A stretch of 64,000 bases of DNA from JALZCH01 sp036387135 (GTDB lineage: Bacteria; Acidobacteriota; Blastocatellia; Pyrinomonadales; Pyrinomonadaceae). The stretch lies in NCBI GenBank assembly GCA_036387135.1, contig DASVUH010000002.1, positions 1 to 64,000 of the forward strand, in the 5' to 3' direction. Made by a program: the position numbers and the translations under genes. The notes below the pieces were generated by a model that was not told the origin of the DNA, searched no databases, and was given only the letters and a program-made list of their open reading frames with translations. Of this stretch, positions 1-8,315 are shown one piece after another (within the stretch, counting starts at the first letter, position 1; each line of letters starts with the position of its first letter).

Positions 1-1
1 T

Positions 2-208
2 GCGACGCACTTTTTTGAGAAGATTTTGAATATGAATCGTGATGACTGCTTAATCACGGATGAATCGAGTCTCTGGGATTTTCACGGCGAAATATCAAAT
101 GATCTATTTTATTCAAAAATCCTTGAAATATATCGCGTGAACGTGTCTAACGTAGAAAGAGGCAATCTCGTTAAAATTTTCCAAAAAATCGCTCAGGCAA
201 AGCGGTGA
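2..208 (+). CDS. Hypothetical protein, 5' end outside window
   Basis: The reading frame is open from the first bases of the window to a TGA at 206-208, so only the last 68 codons are visible and the true start may lie upstream. A TTG at 26 and an ATG at 32 are possible internal starts, but neither has a clear ribosome site. The visible part is soluble, acidic in the middle and basic at the C-terminus, with no membrane segment or motif I recognise. The next gene follows on the same strand after about 54 bases. Whether this is a complete small protein or a C-terminus cannot be told from here. Confidence 0.45.
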   Translation, partial: ATHFFEKILNMNRDDCLITDESSLWDFHGEISNDLFYSKILEIYRVNVSNVERGNLVKIFQKIAQAKR

Positions 209-262
209 TAAAAAACAATCTGCATCAGCTTGTTTGATTATATTTGATTGGCTCAAAAATTA

Positions 263-1126
263 ATGAACGAAATTAAGCTTCTTGCGCTTGACCTTGACGG
301 AACTCTTTTAAATTCTCGCGGCAAAATTTCCGAACAAAATCTGCAAGCCATTCGCCGGGCTGAAGAAAAAGGCGTGCTGGTGACGATTGCGACCGGCAGG
401 CGTTTTCGTGACGCGCGTCCGGTCGGGCTTGAAGCTGAACTAAACGCTCCGCTTATCACGCACAACGGCGCGCTGACGAAATATGCCCAAACTTTGGAAA
501 CGGTTAATGCTGCGATTTTAAATCAACTGGAAGCCCGCGAAGTTTTGCGTGTCGGCAGAAAGTTTTGCGCCGACGCGATGGTTTCTTGCGACCCGCGCGG
601 GAAAGGTTTGCTGCTTTACGATAATGTGAGCGAATCGAATGTGCCGCTGCAAAAATATATCTCCTGGTCGCGTCGTCTTCACGGCGACGAAGCCGAAGAA
701 GCGATGCGGCACGTTTCGTCGCTCGAAGAGGTTTTGCATTCGGTTGAAATCGTTCATATTTCGTTTTCCGGTTCGTGCGCTTCGATGATTGAACTGCAAG
801 CGGCGCTCGAAAGTGAGCTGGGCGATGCGGTCAAAGTTTTAGCGACCGTTTACAGCGCACAAAATTTTACGCTGCTCGACATTCTTCACGCCGAAGCGTC
901 GAAAGGCTACGGTCTCAAAACTTTTGCCGAATTTCGCCATATCAAACCGGAAGAAATTATGGTTGTCGGCGATAATTTCAACGATCTCGAAATGCTCGAA
1001 TTTGCAGGTTTACCGGTCGTGATGGGCAATGCTGCGCCAGAATTGCTGGAAAATCCGAAATACGAAATAACTTTGAGCAACGATGAAAGCGGTGTTGCCG
1101 CCGCAATTGAGAGATTCATTCTTTAA
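263..1126 (+). CDS. HAD-superfamily Cof-type phosphatase
   Basis: A 287-residue protein of the Cof/YidA branch of the haloacid dehalogenase superfamily. These cytoplasmic Mg-dependent phosphatases act on sugar phosphates, nucleotides or cofactors; the substrate cannot be predicted from sequence. Motif I is DLDGT at residues 10-14 (Asp10 nucleophile, Asp12 acid/base). Motif II is the ATGR region near residue 45. The conserved Lys is about residue 214, and motif IV is VGDNFND near residue 237. Length is normal for the family and the C2 cap lies between motifs II and III. A TTG 15 bases upstream (248) is in frame, but the ATG at 263 places motif I at the usual distance from the N-terminus. Confidence 0.9.
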   Translation: MNEIKLLALDLDGTLLNSRGKISEQNLQAIRRAEEKGVLVTIATGRRFRDARPVGLEAELNAPLITHNGALTKYAQTLETVNAAILNQLEAREVLRVGRKFCADAMVSCDPRGKGLLLYDNVSESNVPLQKYISWSRRLHGDEAEEAMRHVSSLEEVLHSVEIVHISFSGSCASMIELQAALESELGDAVKVLATVYSAQNFTLLDILHAEASKGYGLKTFAEFRHIKPEEIMVVGDNFNDLEMLEFAGLPVVMGNAAPELLENPKYEITLSNDESGVAAAIERFIL

Positions 1127-1327
1127 TCGTCAAAATCGTTTCAAATTCTTTTGCCATTTTCCAGCGGAAAACGCGCGTTGTTTGCAGCGCGGAGAAGAAT
1201 TTAAATTTCCAATCTCGAAAAAGTCGGATGCCGTCGGCTGTTTTGAACGGGAACCGGAGAACATTTCGCAAATTTTCGGCAAAAACGATACAGTAGCTAA
1301 ATCAAATTAATTTATTAGGAGAAACGA

Positions 1328-1816
1328 ATGGCAAATAAAATTGCAGTTATTCAAACCAACAAAGGCACGATTCGATTTGAGCTTTTAGAACAGGACGCCC
1401 CGAAAACTACGGAAAATTTTCGACTTTTAGCCGAGCGCGGTTATTACGACGGCGTGATTTTCCACCGCGTAATCAAGGGTTTTATGATTCAAGGCGGCGA
1501 TCCGCTCGGAATGGGCTACGGCGGCGAATCCGCCTGGGGCGGGAAATTCGCCGACGAAATTAATTCCGGTTCAGAGCTTTATCGCGGCGCTTATTCAAAA
1601 GGCACGGTGGCGATGGCAAATTCGGGACCGAACACAAACGGCTCGCAATTTTTTATTATGCACGTTGATTACCCGCTCCCGCCTTCGTACACAAAATTCG
1701 GTCGCGTAATCGAAGGTCAGGAAGTCGTTGACGCAATCGCCAATGTTAAAACAGGCAGCGGCGACAAACCCGCCGAAAAAATCGTGATGGAAAAAGTTAC
1801 GATTGAAGAACAGTAA
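1328..1816 (+). CDS. Peptidyl-prolyl cis-trans isomerase, cyclophilin type
   Basis: A 162-residue single-domain cyclophilin with no signal peptide, so a cytoplasmic protein-folding helper that isomerises Xaa-Pro bonds. The core motifs are present in order: FHRVIKGFMIQGGDP (the catalytic Arg lies in FHRVI) and the GSQFFI strand. The short bacterial form is typical. An insert around residues 60-80 (GYGGESAWGGKF) is common in this subfamily. The start is well supported by TAGGAG seven bases ahead of the ATG. The gene converges with thiD and the two coding regions overlap by 20 bases at their 3' ends, leaving no room for a terminator between them. Confidence 0.95.
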   Translation: MANKIAVIQTNKGTIRFELLEQDAPKTTENFRLLAERGYYDGVIFHRVIKGFMIQGGDPLGMGYGGESAWGGKFADEINSGSELYRGAYSKGTVAMANSGPNTNGSQFFIMHVDYPLPPSYTKFGRVIEGQEVVDAIANVKTGSGDKPAEKIVMEKVTIEEQ

Positions 1817-2666
1817 ACCCGTGATTAACGGGCGAATTTCCGTGACCGAGGTGAGGCGCAGTGCGAATCGCCTCGGTCACAAATTTTTTGGCAATCGAAA
1901 TTGCCGTTTTCAAATCTTTCCCCAAAGCCAGATTCGCAGCAATCGCCGACGCCAGTGTGCAGCCTGTCCCGTGCGTCGCAGTCGTTTCAATCCATTCGGC
2001 TTCAAAAACTGTAAAGCCGCTTTCATCCAGCAATAAATCGCTCGCAGTTCTTTGGTTTTCCAATTCCGCATTCGCAAAATGTCCGCCTTTGATTAAAACA
2101 GCCCGCGCGCCAAGCTCGCGGATTTTTTCGGCTGCGGCGCGGCGATCTTTTTCGGTTTCGATTTTTAAATTTGTGATTCGCTCTGCTTCGGCAATATTCG
2201 GAGTGACAACGGCGGCAAGCGGGAAAAGTTTTTCGATTAAAATTCGCAAAGCGGCATCGTCAATCAAATCAAAACCCGACGTTGAGCGGACAACCGGATC
2301 AACAACGAAATTGGGTAAATTGTTTTCTCTGACTAGCCGTGCGGTTTCTTCGATAATTTCTCCTGTCGGGAGCATTCCGGTTTTGACGGCGGCGACCGGA
2401 AAATCCTGAATTACCGGCTCGACCTGCCCGCGAACGGTTTCCGCCGTTTGATGAGCAACGCCGAAAACGCCGGTCGTGTTTTGAAAAGTCAGCGACGTAA
2501 TTGCGGCGGTCGCAAAACAGCCGAATGCCGTAAAAGTTTTAATGTCAGCGACAATTCCGGCACCGCCCGACGGATCGTGTCCGGCAATCGTCAAACAAAC
2601 CGGCGGCTCATCGAGAGCTTTCAAATTCTCGCGCTTTTCCTGCAAATCTAAATAACCTTTCCACAT
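1797..2666 (-). CDS. thiD: Hydroxymethylpyrimidine/phosphomethylpyrimidine kinase
   Basis: Phosphorylates HMP and HMP-phosphate to HMP-diphosphate, the pyrimidine half of thiamine. The N-terminal TIAGHDPSGGAG motif, the VVDPVVRSTSG segment and the anion-hole motif THGTGCTLASAIAA near the C-terminus are diagnostic of the ribokinase-like ThiD fold. Length (289 from this ATG) is at the long end. The first 30 residues precede the conserved core and overlap the end of thiE by 59 bases, so a TTG at 2624 is a plausible alternative start. Neither start has a convincing ribosome site. It follows thiE on the same strand with overlapping ends, consistent with translational coupling in a two-gene thiamine operon. 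Confidence 0.92.
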   Translation of the reverse strand: MWKGYLDLQEKRENLKALDEPPVCLTIAGHDPSGGAGIVADIKTFTAFGCFATAAITSLTFQNTTGVFGVAHQTAETVRGQVEPVIQDFPVAAVKTGMLPTGEIIEETARLVRENNLPNFVVDPVVRSTSGFDLIDDAALRILIEKLFPLAAVVTPNIAEAERITNLKIETEKDRRAAAEKIRELGARAVLIKGGHFANAELENQRTASDLLLDESGFTVFEAEWIETTATHGTGCTLASAIAANLALGKDLKTAISIAKKFVTEAIRTAPHLGHGNSPVNHGFTVLQS

Positions 2667-3255
2667 CGTTAAATAAGCGTATCGCAGCCACGCCTTGCGC
2701 GCCAGCTTTTATCGCCAATTCAAAATTAGTTTCATCAATGCCGCCCAAAGCTACAATTGGAAAAGGCTTTGCAGCCGCGCAAACTTCGCGCAATTTCGCC
2801 AACCCTTGCGGCTCGCCTTTGTTCGGCGTCCGAAAAATCGGGCTAAATGTTGCGAAATCCGCTCCTTCGTTTTTGGCGCGCAAAACATCTTCGAGCGTGT
2901 GCGTGGAAACTCCGATGATGAAATTTCCTGGAAAATTTTGGCGAATATTTTTAGCCGAAAGCGAATCGGCGGTTAAATGAACTCCGTCCGCATCAGCCGC
3001 GAGCGCGATGTCGGCGCGGTCGTTAATCAGCAATTTTGTTGCGGTGTTTCGAGTGATTTGCGAGGCTTGTCCGGCAAGTTCAAAAACCCGGCGAGCCGAA
3101 AGCTGTTTTTCGCGGATTTGAACGAGCGAGATTTCGGCTTCGACGGCGGCTTTTATCAAATCCAAAATTTGTCGGCTCGCTTCCGAAAAATTATTGTCGC
3201 TCGCCGCGCCCGGCGTGATCAGATGAAGGAGCGGCTTGCTGCTGAACGGAAGCAT
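2608..3255 (-). CDS. thiE: Thiamine-phosphate synthase
   Basis: Joins HMP-diphosphate and the thiazole phosphate to give thiamine monophosphate. The 215-residue TIM-barrel shows QIREKQ (pyrophosphate-binding region), LLINDRADIALAADADGVHL, the GVSTH turn and the phosphate-binding VALGGI strand near the C-terminus. I choose the ATG at 3255 (MLPFSSKPLLHL) because it gives normal family length. A frame extension to 3297 adds only a basic, unconserved tail that lies inside the neighbouring membrane-protein gene. It is followed directly by thiD. No TPP riboswitch signature was found upstream, where another coding region overlaps. Confidence 0.92.
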   Translation of the reverse strand: MLPFSSKPLLHLITPGAASDNNFSEASRQILDLIKAAVEAEISLVQIREKQLSARRVFELAGQASQITRNTATKLLINDRADIALAADADGVHLTADSLSAKNIRQNFPGNFIIGVSTHTLEDVLRAKNEGADFATFSPIFRTPNKGEPQGLAKLREVCAAAKPFPIVALGGIDETNFELAIKAGAQGVAAIRLFNDVERLFRFAGKAREFESSR

Positions 3256-3556
3256 TTTGATTCGTTTCGTTTTTGCCTTCGACGGCGCGCACCGCACTCG
3301 AAAAATGCGCTATTTCCCAGAAAGCGATGGCGATGTTTAAGATGCCGAGCGCCGTCACTGCGCCGCGCACCCAGCCCGACGCAATCGCGGTTCGCAAAAT
3401 CGGCAGATTGGTTTGGTTCGCTGCATAGACCAATAAATAATTATCGCCCCAGTCAACAAAACCGAGTCTTGGGCTGACCCACGGGAGCAAAGTCAGCAAA
3501 ACGCCGACTTCCAAACACAAACTGATAAAAATTATAACGATTATTTTGGCGGTCAT
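3191..3556 (-). CDS. Small two-helix membrane protein, function unknown
   Basis: A 121-residue protein with two predicted membrane spans, about residues 4-26 and 62-84. A short polar stretch containing FVDWGDNYLLVYAANQTN lies between them, and a hydrophilic Gln/Asn-rich tail follows. I do not recognise the family. Its 3' end overlaps the start of thiE by 65 bases on the same strand, so the last residues (SSDHAGRGERQ) may be fortuitous. The overlap would couple the two genes translationally. The divergent neighbour is the Rad52-like gene, with about 118 bases between the two starts. Confidence 0.6.
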   Translation of the reverse strand: MTAKIIVIIFISLCLEVGVLLTLLPWVSPRLGFVDWGDNYLLVYAANQTNLPILRTAIASGWVRGAVTALGILNIAIAFWEIAHFSSAVRAVEGKNETNQNASVQQQAAPSSDHAGRGERQ

Positions 3557-3674
3557 CTTGAAGATAATACTAAAAATCTCATCGGATTTTAAAACATAAA
3601 CACCGCGAAAGAAAACTTTTGTGTGAATCTATTTCAAAATACGACGAGCAAGATTAAAATAGTTTTCAAAATTT

Positions 3675-4115
3675 ATGGCGGCAGAAAATCAATCAACCGA
3701 AACTGAACAAACGGAAGAATCCGTAAAAACGTCAAGCAAAACCGAACTGCGCTCAATCCGCGACATCATCAAAGATTTACGCAAACCGATCAGCCCGCGC
3801 CATTTGCGAACCCGCAAACAGGGCGGCAAAGAACTGACTTATATCTCGTGGCACGACGCGATTAAATATTTAGACCACTTTGCGCCCGGCTGGTGCTACG
3901 AAGTCAGAAACGTCGCGTCCATCGGCGGAAGCCTGGTGATAACCGTTAGAATTTCGATTCCCTGCTCCGAAGGCGTCGTTTGGCGCGAAGCTACCGGGCA
4001 GGAAGAAGAGGAAACGAATTCATACGGAAATCCGTCGAGCAACGCCGAAAGCATGGCTCTGCGCCGCGCCGCCTCCAAATTCGGGCTAGGTCTTTATCTT
4101 TACGAAAAAGGATAG
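3675..4115 (+). CDS. Rad52/Rad22-like single-strand annealing protein
   Basis: A 146-residue protein matching the bacterial and phage Rad52_Rad22 family of DNA-annealing recombinases. After an acidic N-terminal 20 residues the core reads LTYISWHDAIKYLDHFAPGW, then an antiparallel sheet (GGSLVITVRISI), then the characteristic NAESMALRRAASKFGLGLYL helix that lines the DNA groove in Rad52. It is much shorter than eukaryotic Rad52 and lacks the Rad51- and RPA-binding C-terminus. No phage genes surround it; murE starts 33 bases after its stop, so it seems a chromosomal gene. No clear Shine-Dalgarno precedes the ATG. Function is inferred: annealing of homologous single strands in repair. Confidence 0.82.
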   Translation: MAAENQSTETEQTEESVKTSSKTELRSIRDIIKDLRKPISPRHLRTRKQGGKELTYISWHDAIKYLDHFAPGWCYEVRNVASIGGSLVITVRISIPCSEGVVWREATGQEEEETNSYGNPSSNAESMALRRAASKFGLGLYLYEKG

Positions 4116-4148
4116 AATCTTTTTGTCATTATTTTTTCGGAGACGAAT

Positions 4149-5651
4149 TTGAACAATTTACCCAGCACCAACAAAATTACGCTCGGCGCGATTGCAGCCG
4201 CTATTAATGCAAATCTAAACGGCGACGCGGATTCGATTGCCGTTGATGTCACGCACGATTCACGGCAAGCCGGAGAAAACTGGCTGTTTGTCGCAATTCG
4301 CGGTTTGACGACCGACGGGCATCGTTTTGTGCCGGACGTATTGCGGCGCGGTGCGGTCGGAATTGTTTCGGAACTCGAAAAACCGGCGGATTTTAACGGT
4401 TCCTGGCTGACGGTTGAAAATGCGCGCGTCGCTTTAGCTCAAGCGGCAAACGTCATTCACGGCAAGCCTTCGCGGAAATTAAATTTAATCGGCGTCACCG
4501 GGACAAACGGAAAAACGACCACGACTTATTTAACTCACGCGCTTGCCGAAGCAGCCGGAAAGCGCGCCGCAATGTTGACCACGGTTGAATATCGAATCGG
4601 AGAAAAATCCGAACCGGCAATTCGCACAACGCCCGAAGCTTCAGACACGCAAAGATTTTTGCAAAAAGCTCTCGCCGACGGATGCTCGGTCGCTGCAATG
4701 GAAGCGTCATCGCAGGCTTTAGATTTGCATCGCTGCGACGCGCTCAAATTTGAAGCCGCGATTTTTACCAATCTGACGCGCGACCATCTCGATTATCACG
4801 GCACGATGGAAAATTATTTCAACGCCAAAAAACGTTTGTTCGACGGGCGGCTCGGTGAATCACCGAATTATTCCGTGATAAACGTTGATGACGGCTGGGG
4901 CGCTAAATTAGCCGACGAACTCAAAAAATCCGGGCAGAAAGTCATCACGTTCGCGCTCGATTCCGAAGCGGATTTAACCGCATCGGAAATTGAAATCTCG
5001 ATTTTGCGCGGGACCAGCTTTCGTTTAAAAACGCCCGCCGGCGAAAGAGAAATGCGCTCGCCGCTCGTCGGTCGTCCGCACGTTTACAACATTTTGTCCG
5101 CGACGGGCGCGGCGCTCGCGCTCGGTTATGATTTAGAGGAAATTGCCGCCGGAATCAAAACTTGCGTAGGCGCGCCAGGCAGATTCGAGCGAGTCGAAAG
5201 CGCAGCCGATTTCGCCGTCGTGGTTGATTACGCGCACACTGACGATGCGCTCGAAAACGTTTTAAAAACAGCCCGCGATTTGGGCGCGCGGCGCGTTATT
5301 ACGGTTTTCGGCGCGGGCGGCGACCGCGACCGCACGAAACGCCAGCCGATGGGCGAAATTGCCGGGCGTTACAGCGATTTCGTCGTTTTAACTTCGGACA
5401 ATCCGCGCACCGAAGACCCGCTCAAGATTTTGAATGAAATCGAAATCGGCTTAAAACAAACCAATTGCCCCTTTGTCAAAAATCCCGACCGCCGCGAAGC
5501 GATTTACACGGCAATAAAATCAGCCCGCGCGGGCGATTTGGTTTTGATTGCCGGAAAAGGTCACGAAACTTATCAAATTATCGGGGCGGAAAAGTTTCAT
5601 TTCGACGACCGCGAGATTGCGAGCGAGGCTCTCAGGCAGTTTGAAGACTGA
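4149..5651 (+). CDS. murE: UDP-MurNAc-tripeptide synthetase
   Basis: Cytoplasmic ATP-dependent ligase adding the third residue to UDP-MurNAc-L-Ala-D-Glu in peptidoglycan synthesis. The 500-residue protein has the N-terminal uridine-binding domain, the P-loop GVTGTNGKTTTTYL near residues 115-128 and the C-terminal ligase domain. The DNPRTEDP motif (about 417-424) is the signature of enzymes adding meso-diaminopimelate, so the wall is probably DAP-type. Translation appears to start at a TTG, with CGGAG eight bases upstream; no ATG occurs near the conserved start. It stands apart from a division/cell-wall cluster, which is unusual for murE, and follows the Rad52-like gene by 33 bases. Confidence 0.95.
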   Translation: MNNLPSTNKITLGAIAAAINANLNGDADSIAVDVTHDSRQAGENWLFVAIRGLTTDGHRFVPDVLRRGAVGIVSELEKPADFNGSWLTVENARVALAQAANVIHGKPSRKLNLIGVTGTNGKTTTTYLTHALAEAAGKRAAMLTTVEYRIGEKSEPAIRTTPEASDTQRFLQKALADGCSVAAMEASSQALDLHRCDALKFEAAIFTNLTRDHLDYHGTMENYFNAKKRLFDGRLGESPNYSVINVDDGWGAKLADELKKSGQKVITFALDSEADLTASEIEISILRGTSFRLKTPAGEREMRSPLVGRPHVYNILSATGAALALGYDLEEIAAGIKTCVGAPGRFERVESAADFAVVVDYAHTDDALENVLKTARDLGARRVITVFGAGGDRDRTKRQPMGEIAGRYSDFVVLTSDNPRTEDPLKILNEIEIGLKQTNCPFVKNPDRREAIYTAIKSARAGDLVLIAGKGHETYQIIGAEKFHFDDREIASEALRQFED

Positions 5652-5681
5652 TTAGCCTGATTGTAGGTTAAGATTTATTTC

Positions 5682-5792
5682 ACCGCAGAGACGCTGAGAA
5701 AGTTAAAGAAAAGAGATGAGAAATCTATGAGCTTTTTACTCAATTTCTCATCTCTTTTCTTGGAAAACTCAGCGTCTCTGCGTCTCTGCGGT
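5682..5792. repeat. Nested inverted repeat with 8-bp sub-repeats
   Basis: A 111-base hairpin between murE and the PilZ gene. The outer arms are ACCGCAGAGACGCTGAG (5682-5698) and the reverse complement of the same sequence with one extra AGAGACGC unit (5768-5792). An inner perfect 19-bp stem pairs 5706-5724 with 5743-5761, leaving an 18-base loop. No ORF is present. The genes on either side converge, so it may also act as a bidirectional terminator, but the size and internal repeat look like a dispersed MITE- or REP-type element. Confidence 0.8.
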
Positions 5793-5823
5793 TCAATTCT
5801 ATTAACAAAAACTCCAATTAAAG

Positions 5824-6219
5824 TTAGCGGCGAGTTTTGCGATTTGTCTCGCTACGCTGTTTGAGCTTGTGGCAGAGACGTTCCAAAAACAATCGCTCTT
5901 TGTCGCCAAGTTCAATAAAACGCAATCCGAAACCCATTTCGTAAACGTGGTTGACGATTTCACCCCGCAGCTCGATTGTTTCGCCGCTCATCAGCGGAAT
6001 TTTGATTTTGGCGGTTTCGCCGTCCTCGACCTCGCCCGAACAAAGGATGAAGCAGCCGCGAGTGCTGATGTCGCTGATTGTTCCGCCGTGCGCGCCGCGA
6101 ACTGATTCCCATGTGATTTCGATATTCACGGCAAAACGCGCCGACGTGCGGCGTTCGCGTCCGGCGCGACGGTCGCGGACGGCGATTTCATTCGGACGAT
6201 TTATTTTTAACGCAACCAT
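5824..6219 (-). CDS. PilZ domain protein
   Basis: A 131-residue single-domain PilZ protein, a probable cyclic-di-GMP receptor. The two ligand-contact motifs are visible: RxxxR as RTSARF near residue 25 and DISTRG, matching (D/N)xSxxG, about residue 50. The barrel strand MGFGLRFIEL follows. The protein is soluble and strongly basic at both ends. It begins three bases after the stop of the amino-acid permease on the same strand, so the two are almost certainly co-transcribed. A regulatory link to the transporter is possible but not shown by sequence. Confidence 0.85.
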   Translation of the reverse strand: MVALKINRPNEIAVRDRRAGRERRTSARFAVNIEITWESVRGAHGGTISDISTRGCFILCSGEVEDGETAKIKIPLMSGETIELRGEIVNHVYEMGFGLRFIELGDKERLFLERLCHKLKQRSETNRKTRR

Positions 6220-6222
6220 TTG

Positions 6223-7683
6223 TTATGAGAAATCTTCTTCGTCTTCGACGTTTTCGGGCAAATGGGCGTTTTGCCTCGATAAGTAATAATAAACGGGCAA
6301 TCCGATTAAAATCAAAATAATTCCGCGAAAAGATGCCTGCGGACTGGTAAACAGCGTGTTGAAAAGCAGCCAACCCGCGACAAACAAAAACAATATCGGA
6401 ATCACCGGATAACCGAACGCTTTGTAAGGGCGAACGGCGTCGGGCATTTTGCGGCGGAAAACGAAAATCGAAGCGGTCGCCAGAAAATAGAAAATCCAGG
6501 AACCGAAAACCGCGTAATCGGTCAAAACGTCGAACGAGCCGGACATCACCAGCAAACAAGCCCAAATTGCCTGCATCACGAGAGCTTTAATCGGAACTCT
6601 GGTGCGCGGGGAAACTTTTGAAAGGCTTTGGAAAAACAAACCGTCGCGCGCCATCGCGTAAGGAATGCGTGCGCTCGACAAAACCGAAGTGTGGAGAGTT
6701 CCGACCGAAGAAGCCATTAGCGCTACTGCCATAAAACTGACGACCACGCCGCCCAAAAATTTCATCGCAACTTCGATTGCGACCGAGGAATCTTTTGAAA
6801 CGTCGGCGATTTGCTGCGGCGTCAAAACGTAAAAGTAAGCGAAGTTGACAAACACATAAAGCACGATAATCAGCGCGGTCGCGCCGATTAAAGCGATGGG
6901 AATGTTTTTCTGCGGATTTTTCACCTCGCCGGCGACGAGCGTTAAATTGTTCCAGCCGTCGTAGCCCCACAAAGCGCCAATCATCGCCGCTCCGAAACCG
7001 GCGGAAAAACTGTAAGCCGCTCCGCCGAAACGAGCCGTATCAGCGACGCCTTCGCAAGCTCCGCCGACGGCTGTTTGCGTGAAATGCGCGTAACTGCCGT
7101 CGGCAAGCAAAAACGCGCCAGCGCCGAGTCCGACGACGAGCGCGATTTTGATAAACGTCAGAAAAGTGGCGATTTGACCGCTGATGCGGACGGAAGCGCA
7201 GTTAATCGCCGTAAATAAAATTATTAAAACAACTCCGACAATTTGCAGATTTGAGAATTCGTATGGAAATCCGTAAATCTCGGTCGTGAAAAAAATCCGT
7301 TTGAACCTGCCGCCCAGAAGCTGATCTAAAAATACGCCAAAAGCGACGGCGACGGCTGCCTGCGAGCCGGTGCGGATAATAAAAATCTGCGCCCAGCCAA
7401 ACAAAAACCCCCACAAACGTCCGTAAGCGGTTTTCAGAAAATTGTATTCGCCGCCCGCACGCGGCATCATCGCCGTCAGCTCAGCGTAGGTTAAAGCGCC
7501 CGCGAGACTTAAAACGCCCGCTAAAATCCACGCCAGCAAAACGTAGCCGGGCGTTCCGACGTTGCACGTCATCACACGGGTTTTCAGAAAAACGCCTGTT
7601 CCGATGACGTTTCCGATAATGACGGAAATCGCCGCAATCAATCCCAAACCGCGAACGAGAGTAATTTGTTGATTGGAAGTCAT
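6223..7683 (-). CDS. APC-family amino-acid permease
   Basis: A 486-residue integral membrane protein of the amino acid-polyamine-organocation superfamily, close to the LAT/heterodimeric-type bacterial exchangers. Twelve membrane spans can be placed. TM1 has the substrate-binding GNVIGTGVFL break, TM2/3 has GALTYAELTAMMPRAGGEY, and TM6 shows the GYDGWNN break typical of LAT-like exchangers. The last residues are acidic. The PilZ gene follows after three bases. No transport specificity can be assigned; neutral amino acids are the usual substrates of this branch. Confidence 0.9.
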   Translation of the reverse strand: MTSNQQITLVRGLGLIAAISVIIGNVIGTGVFLKTRVMTCNVGTPGYVLLAWILAGVLSLAGALTYAELTAMMPRAGGEYNFLKTAYGRLWGFLFGWAQIFIIRTGSQAAVAVAFGVFLDQLLGGRFKRIFFTTEIYGFPYEFSNLQIVGVVLIILFTAINCASVRISGQIATFLTFIKIALVVGLGAGAFLLADGSYAHFTQTAVGGACEGVADTARFGGAAYSFSAGFGAAMIGALWGYDGWNNLTLVAGEVKNPQKNIPIALIGATALIIVLYVFVNFAYFYVLTPQQIADVSKDSSVAIEVAMKFLGGVVVSFMAVALMASSVGTLHTSVLSSARIPYAMARDGLFFQSLSKVSPRTRVPIKALVMQAIWACLLVMSGSFDVLTDYAVFGSWIFYFLATASIFVFRRKMPDAVRPYKAFGYPVIPILFLFVAGWLLFNTLFTSPQASFRGIILILIGLPVYYYLSRQNAHLPENVEDEEDFS

Positions 7684-8048
7684 AATTTTGCAGAAAATAC
7701 CCGGCGCGAAATGTTACGACAAAATCGCCGGATTTGAAAACCGCGCGAAAAAAAAACAACCGCGAAAAACAACGCGAGACGCTCAACAGTGCGTTTATTT
7801 CACGTTATTTTTCGCGGCAAGTAAGCGGCTTGAGACGCTAGCTAGAGAGCCGCCAAGCTCTAAGGCAAATGCGCTTCTTCTCCGAGCGCAGCAAAATTTA
7901 TATTTTAAGCCGGTTTAATATTTTCTTTCCCGACGAACCTGTTTTCGATTTCGGCAAAAACTCAGCAATCATCGGTTGAAAACAAAAAAACATTTCTCCT
8001 CTCTCTGCTGTTTGAAACAAGCCGAAGCTCTCTGATTATTTAAACACC

Positions 8049-8086
8049 AAAAGCCGAGCAAACTTATCAAGCGAAGCGGCTTTTTT
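8049..8086 (+). terminator. Terminator-like hairpin without an obvious gene
   Basis: AAAAGCCG (8049-8056) pairs with CGGCTTTT (8077-8084), followed by a run of T. No plus-strand coding region ends nearby, so it may close an unannotated RNA, or serve the minus strand weakly (TTTTGG). Confidence 0.4.
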
Positions 8087-8116
8087 TCTGATTTTAAATA
8101 TTGATTTGGTTTGAGA

Positions 8117-8156
8117 TTCAGCAATTGTCTATAAATTTCAGCAATTGTCTATAAAT
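8117..8156. repeat. 20-bp exact tandem duplication
   Basis: Two exact head-to-tail copies of TTCAGCAATTGTCTATAAAT at 8117-8136 and 8137-8156. Each copy contains the palindrome CAATTG. It lies about 160 bases ahead of pabB. Confidence 0.85.
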
Positions 8157-8206
8157 ATTGAGCAGAAACCACGAAAAGCATTTGACACTATAATCAAACT
8201 CATCAT

Positions 8207-8255
8207 TTTGAGCAAATGTTTTTTTCAATAAAATACGATTTGAGCAAATGTTTTT
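8207..8255. repeat. 17-bp direct repeat upstream of pabB
   Basis: TTTGAGCAAATGTTTTT occurs at 8207-8223 and again at 8239-8255, a centre-to-centre distance of 32 bases (about three helical turns). It ends 60 bases before the pabB start. Possible paired operator, unproven. Confidence 0.7.
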
Positions 8256-8315
8256 GAATTTTATTCCTGCTCAAAGGATTTAAAGTCGCGCGGCAAAATT
8301 GATATATTTGCCGAA

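Larger units (their letters stand above)
7684..8315. other. Gene-poor divergent intergenic region
   Basis: About 630 bases between the permease (leftward) and pabB (rightward) hold no convincing coding region. The long open frame around 7673-7918 has no ribosome site and low-complexity content. Seen here: an A-rich stretch at 7749-7790, a terminator-like hairpin at 8049-8084, a 20-bp exact tandem duplication at 8117-8156 and a 17-bp direct repeat at 8207-8223 and 8239-8255 just ahead of pabB. Confidence 0.6.

Noticed and set aside
1083..1310. 75-codon frame after the HAD phosphatase
   Set aside because: It begins inside the phosphatase gene in another frame and has no conserved motif or ribosome site.
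3256..3300. TPP riboswitch ahead of thiE
   Set aside because: The thiamine-box core sequences (CTGAGA, ACC-TGATC-type) are not present; another coding region overlaps.
2977..3477. 166-codon frame antisense to thiE and the membrane protein
   Set aside because: Shadow of the well-supported minus-strand genes.
7673..7918. 81-codon frame upstream of the permease
   Set aside because: It overlaps the permease start on the other strand, is rich in Lys/Arg from A-runs and has no ribosome site.
8182..8194. Promoter TTGACA / TATAAT
   Set aside because: The two hexamers are nearly adjacent instead of 16-18 bases apart.
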